DNA of 64,000 nt, from NCBI GenBank assembly GCA_900553855.1, contig USFG01000003.1, positions 1-64,000 of the forward strand, in the 5' to 3' direction. This DNA comes from an uncultured Mycoplasmatota bacterium (GTDB taxonomy: Bacteria > Bacillota_I > Bacilli_A > RF39 > UBA660). Each line of letters starts with the position of its first letter. Position 1 is the stretch's first letter. The position numbers and the translations under genes are program-made. The notes under the pieces were generated by a model. The model was not told the DNA's origin. It did not search any database and was given only the letters and a program-made list of their open reading frames with translations. Shown one piece after another: positions 17,169-25,550 of the stretch.

Positions 17169-17197
17169 ATTATAAACCATATATAAATTTAATGCAA
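17169..17197 (-). promoter_or_regulatory. promoter of ftsK
   Basis: Minus strand TTGCAT (17192-17197), 17-base spacer, TATAAT (17169-17174), 20 bases before the ftsK ATG; a GGAG-type ribosome site lies between. Confidence 0.65.
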
Positions 17198-17261
17198 AAA
17201 GAAACTGTAAAGTTACATTAAGAATAACTATTTAATTATATTAATATTTTCACTTGTTCGC

Positions 17262-17290
17262 TTGTTTATAAATTACACTAATAGTATAAT
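17262..17290 (+). promoter_or_regulatory. plus-strand promoter of small toxin-like ORF, locus 2
   Basis: TTGTTT (17262-17267), 17-base spacer, perfect TATAAT (17285-17290), directed towards the 30-codon ORF at 17366. Confidence 0.65.
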
Positions 17291-17365
17291 ACCAACTAAG
17301 GAACAATTAGTTGCTGGGTGTCTATCCTCACCTTTTAATAATAATAAGATGAGGAGGTGATGCAT

Positions 17366-17458
17366 ATGAGTAAAAGAAAATTTATTATTAAATTTCTAAG
17401 ATACTTATGTTTCATTATTCTGTGTATATCTATTTTGGTATATATAATAAAAAAATAG
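17366..17458 (+). CDS. 30-residue hydrophobic peptide, putative type I toxin (locus 2)
   Basis: The product opens MSKRKFIIKFLRYLCF and ends in a Lys-Lys pair after one membrane-spanning stretch (about 12-28). The ribosome site GAGGAGG (17351-17357) is very strong and eight bases from the ATG at 17366; an ATG at 17360 is in frame but too close. Promoter, 5'/3' fold-back arms and a downstream antisense unit parallel the locus at 8018. The Met-Ser-Lys head is shared. A membrane-active toxin is the likely role; no experiment is implied. Confidence 0.62.
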   Translation: MSKRKFIIKFLRYLCFIILCISILVYIIKK

Positions 17459-17570
17459 ACACTTAATTACCAGGAAAGATAATTAAATGTCTTATCACAA
17501 TATATAAAGGATAGACATTCAGCATAGCAAACTAAATGTTCCTTTTTTATTTTATGTAAGTTTTCCTTAC
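17450..17570 (-). ncRNA. predicted cis-antisense RNA (antitoxin), locus 2
   Basis: The minus-strand promoter 17577-17605 would start an RNA near 17570, ending at the hairpin next to the toxin stop codon (T-tract complement 17450-17455), about 120 nt. It is complementary to the whole 3' untranslated region. Its 5' part contains the hairpin GTAAGGAAAACTTAC, also present in antisense RNA 1. Confidence 0.58.
17457..17492 (-). terminator. terminator of antisense RNA 2
   Basis: Thirteen-base stem with one mismatch (17457-17469 against 17480-17492), ten-base loop, followed on the minus strand by a run of T. Confidence 0.7.
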
Positions 17571-17576
17571 GTATTC

Positions 17577-17605
17577 ATAATAGCATATTTTAAAAAAATT
17601 ATCAA
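17577..17605 (-). promoter_or_regulatory. promoter of antisense RNA 2
   Basis: Minus strand TTGATA (17600-17605), 17-base spacer, TATTAT (17577-17582). Confidence 0.62.
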
Positions 17606-17617
17606 ATTAATTAATTC

Positions 17618-17648
17618 AAAATATTTACCTCATATAAGTAAATATTTT
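17618..17648 (-). terminator. probable terminator of phosphoesterase gene
   Basis: Eleven-base stem AAAATATTTAC/GTAAATATTTT with a nine-base loop spanning the stop codon. The T-tract after it is short, so efficiency is uncertain. Confidence 0.5.
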
Positions 17649-18503
17649 AATTTTATTCATTGGTCCATCACTATTTAATATTTCATTTTCTAATTTTTTT
17701 CGATTAAATTTAACCAAAATTTTTTGAACATCAAATCCTTGATTATTTCTTTTTTCTTTTAAAATAACATAAGATGCTGTATCAATTGGATCATTTCCAT
17801 AAGCCATGCCAACAGCTCTTAAAGTATAAAAAGATGTATTTTTTCCTTCTTCAAACATTTCAAAATGAACATGTCCCTGTAATATAGAAGCATAGTCAGT
17901 TACTTTATTACCATTAAATAATGGCTCATTCATCGCTGAAATTAGTCCTTTAGCTTCTTCATTATTTTCTCCTAAAAATTTAATCTTATTTACCATATCA
18001 AGTTTTTGTTCTTGACTATTTGTATACAAAAATTGTTTATATGCATTTTTACCATTATTATAATTTGCTTGATAAGTCCAAGTACTAAATCTATCAAAAT
18101 CAAATCTACAATCATTGGCAAAATGACATAATGCGATTTTCTTTCCACCCAAAGTTAAATCAATAAAATGAGGATATAATTTTATAATTCCTATTTCATA
18201 ACTACTTAAATTAGATAATGTCCATAAATAACTTTCTTCTTTTTCATGAGTAAAAAAACTTCTAAATGGTGCAATTCCTAAAGCTATATAATCTTCACTA
18301 TTACCTGCTATAGATTTAACATTATATTCATTTAATAAATCCATTACTTCCTTAGGGCTAGGTCCAACTCCGAAATTATCACCTAAAGAATATATTTCTG
18401 TTATCCCTTTATTTTTTAAATCTTCTAAACAAGCAATAGTTGGCACTAACAAACTATGAACATCAGTAATGATTCCAATACATCTTCCAGTATAATTATT
18501 CAT
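17625..18503 (-). CDS. calcineurin-like metallophosphoesterase
   Basis: Two-metal phosphoesterase of the YfcE/MJ0936-like group. Motifs in order are ITDVHS (D-x-H, about 12-17), SLGDNFGVGP (GD), IAGNSEDY (GNxx, with the usual GNHD changed to GNSE), LCHF (H) and LQGHVHFEMF (GHxH). These are the ligands of a dinuclear centre, although the GNHD His, which stabilises the transition state, is absent. 292 residues; the C-terminal 90 residues are family-specific. Substrate unknown. It follows miaA by five bases. Confidence 0.8.
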   Translation of the reverse strand: MNNYTGRCIGIITDVHSLLVPTIACLEDLKNKGITEIYSLGDNFGVGPSPKEVMDLLNEYNVKSIAGNSEDYIALGIAPFRSFFTHEKEESYLWTLSNLSSYEIGIIKLYPHFIDLTLGGKKIALCHFANDCRFDFDRFSTWTYQANYNNGKNAYKQFLYTNSQEQKLDMVNKIKFLGENNEEAKGLISAMNEPLFNGNKVTDYASILQGHVHFEMFEEGKNTSFYTLRAVGMAYGNDPIDTASYVILKEKRNNQGFDVQKILVKFNRKKLENEILNSDGPMNKIKIFTYMR

Positions 18504-18508
18504 TTTCT

Positions 18509-19360
18509 TTATTTTCCTTCTAAATAGGCAATTATTTCTTTATAAGTTTCATCATAACATTTATCTAACTTAAACCATTTAACATCCATTTGATTTTTAA
18601 ACCAAGTATATTGTCTTTTAGCATAATGTCTACTATTTTTCTTAATTAAATCTAAAGCTTCATTTAAACTTATTTTACCATCAAAATACATATATAATTC
18701 TTTATAGCCAATACAAGTAAGCACTGCTTTTGAATATACATGTTCATCATACAACTTTCTTGCTTCTTCAATTAAGCCATCTTTAACCATTATATCAACA
18801 CGCTTATTAATTCGATCATATAAAACATCCCTATCCAAATCAATAGCAATAAATTTAGCATCATATAATAATTCATTGCCTTTATTATCATAATCTTCTT
18901 TTTTATTAAGTGCTCTTATTAATCTCTTTCGATTATTTACGTGTATATCAAGATTAGGATATTTTTCTTTAACTTTTTCATATAATTCTTCATTAGAAAT
19001 ATCATTATAAGTATCATAAGAAGTATCATCTTCAAACACATAATTATATAAACCAGCTTTAATATATAAACCAGTACCACCTACAATTATAATATTTTTA
19101 TCTTTATTATTATCTAATATATTTCTTAAATCTTTTTGATAATCATAAACTGTATACATATCATTTTTATCTACTATATCAAATAAATAATGAGGAATTC
19201 CTTCTTTTTCTTCTTCTTTAATTTTCGCAGTTGCAATATCAAGTTCTTTATAAACTTGAAGTGAATCAGCATTAACTACTATTCCATTATATCTTTTTGC
19301 TAAATCAACACTTAATCTTGTTTTATAACTAGCCGTTGCCCCACATACTACTATAATCAT
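18509..19360 (-). CDS. miaA: tRNA dimethylallyltransferase MiaA
   Basis: Adds the isopentenyl group to A37 of tRNAs reading UNN codons. The P-loop is GATASYKT (usually GPTASGKT, so a Tyr replaces the loop Gly). Next come VVNADSLQVYKELDIATAK (the D-S-x-Q-x-Y active site and tRNA-recognition Thr-Ala-Lys), GIPHYLFDIV, VGGTGLYIKA and NRKRLIRAL. The C-terminal CIGYKEL and RHYAKRQYTWF are typical. Length 283 is slightly short. It is one base from mutL. Confidence 0.94.
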   Translation of the reverse strand: MIIVVCGATASYKTRLSVDLAKRYNGIVVNADSLQVYKELDIATAKIKEEEKEGIPHYLFDIVDKNDMYTVYDYQKDLRNILDNNKDKNIIIVGGTGLYIKAGLYNYVFEDDTSYDTYNDISNEELYEKVKEKYPNLDIHVNNRKRLIRALNKKEDYDNKGNELLYDAKFIAIDLDRDVLYDRINKRVDIMVKDGLIEEARKLYDEHVYSKAVLTCIGYKELYMYFDGKISLNEALDLIKKNSRHYAKRQYTWFKNQMDVKWFKLDKCYDETYKEIIAYLEGK

Positions 19361-19361
19361 T

Positions 19362-21146
19362 TTAATTCATTACCCTCTTAAATAATCTTTCTAATTCATA
19401 TTTAGTAAATGTAATAATAGTTGGTCTTCCATGCGGACAATTATAAGGATTATCACATTTAACTAATTGATTTAATATGCTTTCAGCTTCTTCCATTGTT
19501 ATTGAGGTATTTCCTTTAACACTCATCTTACAAGCACATGTAGCAGAAATATTATCAATAAATCTTACTCTATCAAAATCTTTAGGCATTTCTAAAATAT
19601 AATCAATAATTCTTCTAATATTTTCTTCTTCATAACCTGAAATTAACCAGGTTGGATGGGTTTTAATAATAATTGTATTTATTCCAAAATCATCAATAAC
19701 AAAACCTAAATCAGTTAATACTTTTTTATTATCTTGTAATTTTAAATAGTCACTAGGAGATAGTTCAATACTTATTGGAATAAGTAAATCAGTTGTTTTA
19801 ATTTTATCATCATATAATGCATTTCTAATCTTTTCATAATTAATTCTTTCTTGAGCAGCATGTTGATCTATTAGGTACATCGCATCATCATTTTGGGCAA
19901 TTATATAAGTTCCCATAACTAATCCACAAGGATAAAACTCAATCTTTTTAATTTGTTCATTCTTTTCATTAACTTTAAAATCCATAGTTACTTGTTCTTT
20001 TTCACTTTGATTATCATTAATAGAATCATTAATAAATAAAGGAGTTTCCTCTATAACATAATCTTCTTCACTATCATTATTAAAAGATTTATCAACTTCA
20101 CTTACTGTTTGAATAGGAATATTTATTTGTTTACTTTCTTTAACTTCTACATTTGGCACTAATAAGCTATTATATAAAGCATCTTTAATAGCGCTAGTAA
20201 TTAAACTAGTTAAACTATCTATCTTACTAAATTTAATATCTTGTTTAGTTGGATGAATATTTACATCTATTAAAGTAGGATCTGTTTCAATTTTTAAAAC
20301 TACCACTGGATATTTAATATCAGGTTTATATGTGTAATAAGCATCATTAATAGTTTTATTTACCTCAGCATTTTTAACTACTCTACCATTAACTATTGTA
20401 ATCATAAAATTACGATTAGACTTTAATACACATGGTTTACAAATATATCCAGAAATATCATAATCATCGTTACTAGCGTTTATCTTAACCATATTTTTAC
20501 TGATATTTGCTCCAAATAATTCATGTATAACTTTAAGTAAATTATTACTACCACTTGTTTCTATTAAAGTATTCCCATTATTCATAAGTTTAAATGATAC
20601 ATTAGGATAACTAAGCGCTAATTTCTCTACATAATTAGTTATATAACTTAACTCAGTTACTTCACTTTTTAAATATTTAAGTCTGGCAGGGGTATTATAA
20701 AATAAGTCTCTAACTGTAACAATAGTTCCTTTTCTTAAATCACATGATGAAGTATTTTCTAACTTACCGCCATTTATTTCTAAATAAGTTCCTTCTTTAC
20801 CATCACTAGTTCTTAAACTTACTTTAGAAACAGATGCAATTGATGGAAGTGCCTCACCTCTAAAACCAAGTGAATTAATAAAGAATAAATCTTCTAATTT
20901 ATATATTTTACTAGTTGCATGTCTTTTAAACGCTAAAAGAGCATCTTCATGATTCATTCCAATTCCATCATCAGTTATCATTATTTCTTTTAATCCTGAA
21001 TTAATTAGTTCTATTTTAATTGATTTACTCTGAGCATCTATTGAATTTTCAACTAATTCTTTAACCACATTAGCAGCTTTCTCTACTACTTCTCCAGCCG
21101 CAATTTTATTGGATAAATCTTCATCCATTACTCTAATTTTTGTCAT
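19362..21146 (-). CDS. mutL: DNA mismatch repair protein MutL (endonuclease type)
   Basis: GHKL ATPase partner of MutS. The N-terminal domain has IAAGEVVEKAANVVKELVENSIDA, TDDGIGM, FKRHATSKI and LGFRGEALPSI. The C-terminal domain carries DQHAAQERINYE, which fits the metal-dependent nicking motif DQHA(x)2E(x)4E. It also has CACKMSVKG (the ACR position) and PHGRPT, the Zn-site block of endonuclease MutL. The protein should therefore nick DNA itself; no mutH would be needed. 594 residues. It lies between yqeH and miaA. Confidence 0.97.
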   Translation of the reverse strand: MTKIRVMDEDLSNKIAAGEVVEKAANVVKELVENSIDAQSKSIKIELINSGLKEIMITDDGIGMNHEDALLAFKRHATSKIYKLEDLFFINSLGFRGEALPSIASVSKVSLRTSDGKEGTYLEINGGKLENTSSCDLRKGTIVTVRDLFYNTPARLKYLKSEVTELSYITNYVEKLALSYPNVSFKLMNNGNTLIETSGSNNLLKVIHELFGANISKNMVKINASNDDYDISGYICKPCVLKSNRNFMITIVNGRVVKNAEVNKTINDAYYTYKPDIKYPVVVLKIETDPTLIDVNIHPTKQDIKFSKIDSLTSLITSAIKDALYNSLLVPNVEVKESKQINIPIQTVSEVDKSFNNDSEEDYVIEETPLFINDSINDNQSEKEQVTMDFKVNEKNEQIKKIEFYPCGLVMGTYIIAQNDDAMYLIDQHAAQERINYEKIRNALYDDKIKTTDLLIPISIELSPSDYLKLQDNKKVLTDLGFVIDDFGINTIIIKTHPTWLISGYEEENIRRIIDYILEMPKDFDRVRFIDNISATCACKMSVKGNTSITMEEAESILNQLVKCDNPYNCPHGRPTIITFTKYELERLFKRVMN

Positions 21147-21149
21147 AAA

Positions 21150-22103
21150 CTACTTAAACACACTTTCTCTAAACTCTAATAAACTACTATCTATGTTAGA
21201 TACACAAATGGTACATTCATTTTTAACATTTATAAAACCTAAACCATAAATTACAATATCACTATTTGAATCAATCTTCTGATTATATGTAAAACTTATA
21301 TCATTTTTGTAATATTTTTTTATTTCTAAATCATAACAAGAATAAATAGTTATACTAGTTGATGCAGAAAAATTAAGATAAAATTTATCTATTTTAAGTA
21401 CTTCTCCATCTTTCATTTGGTATGTTAAAGGTTTAATCACTTTCTTTAATGGACAATTTACTTCATAACTATCAGTTACAAACCCAGGAGAATCAATTAT
21501 AGTTAAATTATTATTAACATTTAGTCTTATAAAATCTAGAGTAGTATTTTTACTATTACTTATAGTTGTTTTAGTTAATTTAGAATCAAAGGCATCTAAA
21601 ATATTATTTATTAAGGTACTTTTACCTGAATTGGTTTCTCCTAAAATGTAACTTTCCCTAATATTATTAGTTATTAAATAATTAATTAAAGAATCTATTC
21701 CATAACCATTAACACTACTAACAAATCTAACATTATTTACTTTATAATTATCCATTATATATTTTCTAATATTATCAATTTTAATATCTTTTGGAATTAC
21801 ATCTATTTTAGATATTAACAATAGTTTTTTACCTTTAATCTTATTATAGATATTAATTATTTTATCTGATAAAGATAGAAAGTCACACATAAATATTGTA
21901 TGTTTATTATCACGGTTAACTAAATATAATATTTCTTCAACTTTTTTAGGAACTGTATCATTAATATTTACTCCGTAATGCATTAATTTAAAACATCTCA
22001 TACAATATTTAGCATCATTTAATTTATTTTCTGGAACATAACCTTTAGAATCTTTATTACTATATTGTAATTTAGCACCACATCCAAAACATATTCTACT
22101 CAT
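21150..22103 (-). CDS. yqeH: circularly permuted GTPase YqeH
   Basis: 30S-assembly GTPase. The N-terminal zinc finger CFGCG and YCMRCF is followed by the permuted order G4 (ISKIDVIP), G5-like SSVNGYG, G1 GETNSGKSTLINN, G2 and G3 (IDSPGF). At 317 residues it is about 50 shorter than Bacillus YqeH, trimmed in the C-terminal RNA-binding part. yqeG is directly upstream with an eight-base overlap, as in Bacillus. Confidence 0.92.
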   Translation of the reverse strand: MSRICFGCGAKLQYSNKDSKGYVPENKLNDAKYCMRCFKLMHYGVNINDTVPKKVEEILYLVNRDNKHTIFMCDFLSLSDKIINIYNKIKGKKLLLISKIDVIPKDIKIDNIRKYIMDNYKVNNVRFVSSVNGYGIDSLINYLITNNIRESYILGETNSGKSTLINNILDAFDSKLTKTTISNSKNTTLDFIRLNVNNNLTIIDSPGFVTDSYEVNCPLKKVIKPLTYQMKDGEVLKIDKFYLNFSASTSITIYSCYDLEIKKYYKNDISFTYNQKIDSNSDIVIYGLGFINVKNECTICVSNIDSSLLEFRESVFK

Positions 22104-22620
22104 AATATTCTCCTTTTTTTAATAATTCTTTTTTCTCTAACTTATTATAAATAAATGGCTCAATAAACCTATTAAATTTAGTTAATACATAATCTATGTT
22201 ACCAATTGGATTAACTAATATACTTAAAAATTCCATTCTATTTGCGCCATAAATATCAGTTAATAATTGATCTCCTACACATGCTATTTGTGTAGGTTTT
22301 AATTTATATAATTTCATAATTTTAATATACTTTTTGGATAATGGTTTACTTGCAAAATAGGCTGAATCTACATTAAGTATTTCTTTAAATGGTTCGACTC
22401 TCTTTTTGGTTGAGTTAGAAACAATTAAAATTCTTAAATTTAATTCTTTTATATCTTCTATTAAGTCTTTTAATTTTTTAGATGGTTTATTCATATTTAA
22501 TGGTGCTAGAGTATTATCTAAATCAAATATTATACATTTAATTCCTTTCTTTTTTAATTTAGCATAATCTATATCATAAACACTTTTTAAATACATATCT
22601 GGTACAAATTTGTCTAACAT
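22096..22620 (-). CDS. yqeG: HAD-IIIA phosphatase YqeG
   Basis: Haloacid-dehalogenase-type phosphatase. Motif I is IIFDLDNTLAPLN (nucleophile and acid Asp), motif II is ILIVSNSTKKR, the Lys is in FASKPLSKKYI, and motif III is CVGDQLLTDIYGANRM. 174 residues, the usual size. The substrate is not established. It always pairs with yqeH in Bacillota, as here. TTG- or ATG-proximal ribosome site is weak, with GAGGGA upstream of the ATG at 22620. Confidence 0.9.
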   Translation of the reverse strand: MLDKFVPDMYLKSVYDIDYAKLKKKGIKCIIFDLDNTLAPLNMNKPSKKLKDLIEDIKELNLRILIVSNSTKKRVEPFKEILNVDSAYFASKPLSKKYIKIMKLYKLKPTQIACVGDQLLTDIYGANRMEFLSILVNPIGNIDYVLTKFNRFIEPFIYNKLEKKELLKKGEYYE

Positions 22621-22684
22621 TTTATCCCTCGATTTCTTATATCAAAATTGTATCAAATTTGCTTAATAAAGAAAAGAATTTAAA

Positions 22685-22905
22685 TTATTTAAAGTAAAGA
22701 AAAGAAGAAATATTAGTTATTAATTTTAACTTTAGTATTTCTTCTTTTGATAATCCAGTTATATCTGATATTTCATTAGTAGGTTTATTTTGTTCAACAT
22801 TTTCTTGGTAATTTCTATTTTTCCTTCAAATAATCCATTATTTTATGAATCGTTAAGTTCTGATTCTCTTATATAATAATCCAATTCCTTTTGATCATAA
22901 TTAAT
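22685..22905 (-). pseudogene. remnant of Rpn/PD-(D/E)XK nuclease-family transposase, C-terminus
   Basis: In the gap between mutS and yqeG the minus strand encodes fragments in shifting frames: YDQKELDYYIRESEL then a stop, NGLFEGKIEITKKM, then KPTNEISDITGLSKEEILK before the TAA at 22685. This order (helical Tyr/Glu segment, EGKIEIAKKML, ..EIxxITGLSxEEIxKL) is the characteristic end of Rpn-type recombination-promoting nucleases/PDDEXK_2 transposase proteins. The catalytic N-terminal part is gone and at least one stop and one frameshift break the rest. I see nothing else in the gap. Confidence 0.6.
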
Positions 22906-22917
22906 AACTTATTATAA

Positions 22918-25458
22918 TTATTCTCTTATATCTTTAGACTTGTTTTTTAAGTCAAATAATATTCTTAAAGCATCCATAGGAGTTGTATTTAATGGATCAA
23001 TTTTATCTATTTCTTCTTTTAATATGTTTGGTTCTTTTACTGGTTCGGTAAAATCAAATGAGATTTGTTTACTTCCACTATCTTTACTATTTGTTTCATA
23101 TTCTTTAAGCATCTTATTTGCATCATTAATAATGTCTTTAGGAAGTCCTGCTAAATCAGCAACATGAATTCCATAACTTTTATCAATTGCTCCATCTTCA
23201 ATTTTATGTAAGAATACAAGTTTATTATTATCTAAAGTGGCACTAACATGAACATTTTTAATAGTAGGATATTCATCCGTTAAACTAGTTAATTCATGAT
23301 AATGAGTACTAAAAAGTGTTTTACACTTAATATTTTTGGTCACGTATTTTAAAATAGCTCCAGCTAAACTCATACCATCATAAGTTGCAGTACCTCTTCC
23401 TAATTCATCAAATAAAATTAATGATTCACTAGTTGCATTTTTAATAGCACTTCTACTTTCTTTCATTTCAACCATAAAAGTAGATTCACCACTAACTAAA
23501 TCGTCACTAGCACCAATTCTAGTAAAGATAGCATCAAAAATACATAAATTAGCGTAATCAGCAGGAACAAAAGATCCTATTTGAGCCATAATAATTATGA
23601 TAGCAAGTTGTCTCATATAAGTAGATTTACCACTCATATTAGGTCCCGTTATTAAAAGTGTGTTTATATTTTTATCCATATAAATATCATTTTTAACATA
23701 CTTTCCATTAGTAACTATATTGATTACTGGATGAAAACCGTTTTTGATATCAACTAACTTATCATGATTAAATATTGGTCTAATTAACTTTTCCTTTTCT
23801 GACACTATAGATAAAGAACATAAAGCATCAATTATACCAATCTTATTAGATGTTTCTTTCAAAGAAATAATATCCTTTTTAATTGTTTCCTTTATTTCAT
23901 TAAATAAATCATATTCAAGTTCAATAATTCTTTCTTCAGCATTTAAAATCATAGCTTCTTTTTCTTTTAGTATAGGACTAATAAATCTTTCGCCAGTAGT
24001 CAAAGTTTGCTTTCTTTCCCAGCCAAATTCTTCCTTAACACGAGATGCTTGTCCTTTACTTATTTCAATGTAGTAACCAAAAACTTTATTATATCCAACT
24101 TTTAAATTTTGAATACCAGTTTTTGCTCTTTCTTCTTGTTCTAAAGTACTTAAAAATTCTTTACCACCACTTCTTATTTTCTTAAGTTCATCTAATTCAT
24201 TATTGTATCCATCTTTAATTAAATAACCTTCTTTAATTGTTATAGGTGGTTCTTCATATATAGCTTTATCAAGTAAGTTGTATAATTCTTCATGAGTATT
24301 AATTTTAATATCAATATTCATCTTAGTTAAGATATCTTTTACTTCTGGTAATACCTTTAAACTATTTCTTATTTGTAATGCATCCCTAGCGTTAAAAGAA
24401 CCACAAGTTAACTTACCACATAATCTTTCTAAATCGTAAACTTCATATAAACATTTAAGCAAGTCACTTCTTAAAATGAATTCTTCATTTAATTTAGTAA
24501 TAATATCTAAACGTTTATTAATCTCTTCTTCATTCCTTAAAGGATTAGATACCCATAACTTTAAAGTACGTGATCCCATACTAGTTTTGCATCTATCTAA
24601 AAACCAAATTAAAGAATACTCTCTTTCTTTTAATCTTAGGGTTTCAAATAATTCTAAATTTCTAATTGTATGGATATTTAAATTTAAATAATTACTATTG
24701 TTAATTATTTTAACACTTTCAAATAAAGATACATCTTTAAGTTCTTTAACAATTAAATAATAAAATAAATGTTTAACTCCAATAGTTACTCTCTCATCAC
24801 TAATATTATCTAGTATTTTTAATTCATTGTCATATAATTCATCACTATAATTAATATTAACACTATAGCTATTTTTAAATAGATTAACTATTTTTTCATT
24901 AAAATCTTTTTTTAATATTAATTCTTTAATATTTAAAGTAAGAATTTTATTAACTAAAGCATCTTCATTATAGTCTAAAAATTCAGCATAAATATCTCCT
25001 GTAGAAATATCGGCGTATGTAAGTAAATAAGCGTAATTTAAATCTATTATACTTGCTAAATAATTAAAATCAAAAGAATCTAAGAAATCTAAATCCACTA
25101 AAGTACCTTTAGAAACTACATTTATTACTTCTCTTTTAACCATACCTTTAGTTTTTTTTGGATCTTCCATTTGTTCACAAATTGCTACTTTAAATCCTTT
25201 ATTAACTGCTTTTTCTAAGTAAGGTTTAACGGCATGATGAGGCACCCCACACATTGGAACTCTTTCTTCTAATCCAGCATTTTTACCAGTTAATGTTAGT
25301 TCAAGTTCATGAGCAGCAACATCAGCATCTTCAAAAAATAATTCATAAAAATCACCAATACGATAAAATAGTAAAGTATCTTCATAATCTTTTTTGATAT
25401 CCATATACTGTTTCATCATAGGACTTAAATCTTCATAGTTTACTTCATTTCTTTTCAT
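22918..25458 (-). CDS. mutS: DNA mismatch repair protein MutS
   Basis: Mismatch sensor ATPase. The N-terminal mismatch-binding domain begins LSPMMKQYMDIKKDYEDTLLFYRIGDFYELF, with the intercalating F-x-E motif as FYELF. Connector, lever and clamp domains follow. The ATPase has Walker A TGPNMSGKSTYMRQ, Walker B LILFDELGRGTATYDG and the STHYHEL switch. A Pro-poor C-terminal tail (EPVKEPNILKEEIDKIDPLNTTPMDAL-like) matches the beta-clamp/tetramer region. 846 residues, full length. cotE, which precedes mutS in Bacillus, is instead at 60.1 kb here. Confidence 0.98.
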   Translation of the reverse strand: MKRNEVNYEDLSPMMKQYMDIKKDYEDTLLFYRIGDFYELFFEDADVAAHELELTLTGKNAGLEERVPMCGVPHHAVKPYLEKAVNKGFKVAICEQMEDPKKTKGMVKREVINVVSKGTLVDLDFLDSFDFNYLASIIDLNYAYLLTYADISTGDIYAEFLDYNEDALVNKILTLNIKELILKKDFNEKIVNLFKNSYSVNINYSDELYDNELKILDNISDERVTIGVKHLFYYLIVKELKDVSLFESVKIINNSNYLNLNIHTIRNLELFETLRLKEREYSLIWFLDRCKTSMGSRTLKLWVSNPLRNEEEINKRLDIITKLNEEFILRSDLLKCLYEVYDLERLCGKLTCGSFNARDALQIRNSLKVLPEVKDILTKMNIDIKINTHEELYNLLDKAIYEEPPITIKEGYLIKDGYNNELDELKKIRSGGKEFLSTLEQEERAKTGIQNLKVGYNKVFGYYIEISKGQASRVKEEFGWERKQTLTTGERFISPILKEKEAMILNAEERIIELEYDLFNEIKETIKKDIISLKETSNKIGIIDALCSLSIVSEKEKLIRPIFNHDKLVDIKNGFHPVINIVTNGKYVKNDIYMDKNINTLLITGPNMSGKSTYMRQLAIIIIMAQIGSFVPADYANLCIFDAIFTRIGASDDLVSGESTFMVEMKESRSAIKNATSESLILFDELGRGTATYDGMSLAGAILKYVTKNIKCKTLFSTHYHELTSLTDEYPTIKNVHVSATLDNNKLVFLHKIEDGAIDKSYGIHVADLAGLPKDIINDANKMLKEYETNSKDSGSKQISFDFTEPVKEPNILKEEIDKIDPLNTTPMDALRILFDLKNKSKDIRE

Positions 25459-25506
25459 TTTTTCTACACCTAGATGTATTATAAAATATTTTAAAGAAAA
25501 TAAAAA

Positions 25507-25539
25507 GAAAACAATTTCAGTTTTCTAAAATTTGTTTTC
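25507..25539 (-). terminator. intrinsic terminator of secreted lectin-like gene
   Basis: GAAAACA arms with an inner ATTT/AAAT extension and one bulge, followed on the minus strand by TTTTTATTTT. Confidence 0.6.
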
Positions 25540-25550
25540 ATTAAAAGATA

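Larger units (their letters stand above)
17300..17542. repeat. inverted-repeat arms around small ORF, locus 2 (fold-back mRNA)
   Basis: GGAACA (17300-17305) and GTCTATCC (17320-17327) near the predicted 5' end pair with TGTTCC (17537-17542) and GGATAGAC (17509-17516) beyond the ORF. TTAGTT/AACTAA adds an imperfect middle. The geometry matches locus 1 at 7957-8185. These elements account for most of the 476-base gap between ftsK and the phosphoesterase gene. Confidence 0.6.
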
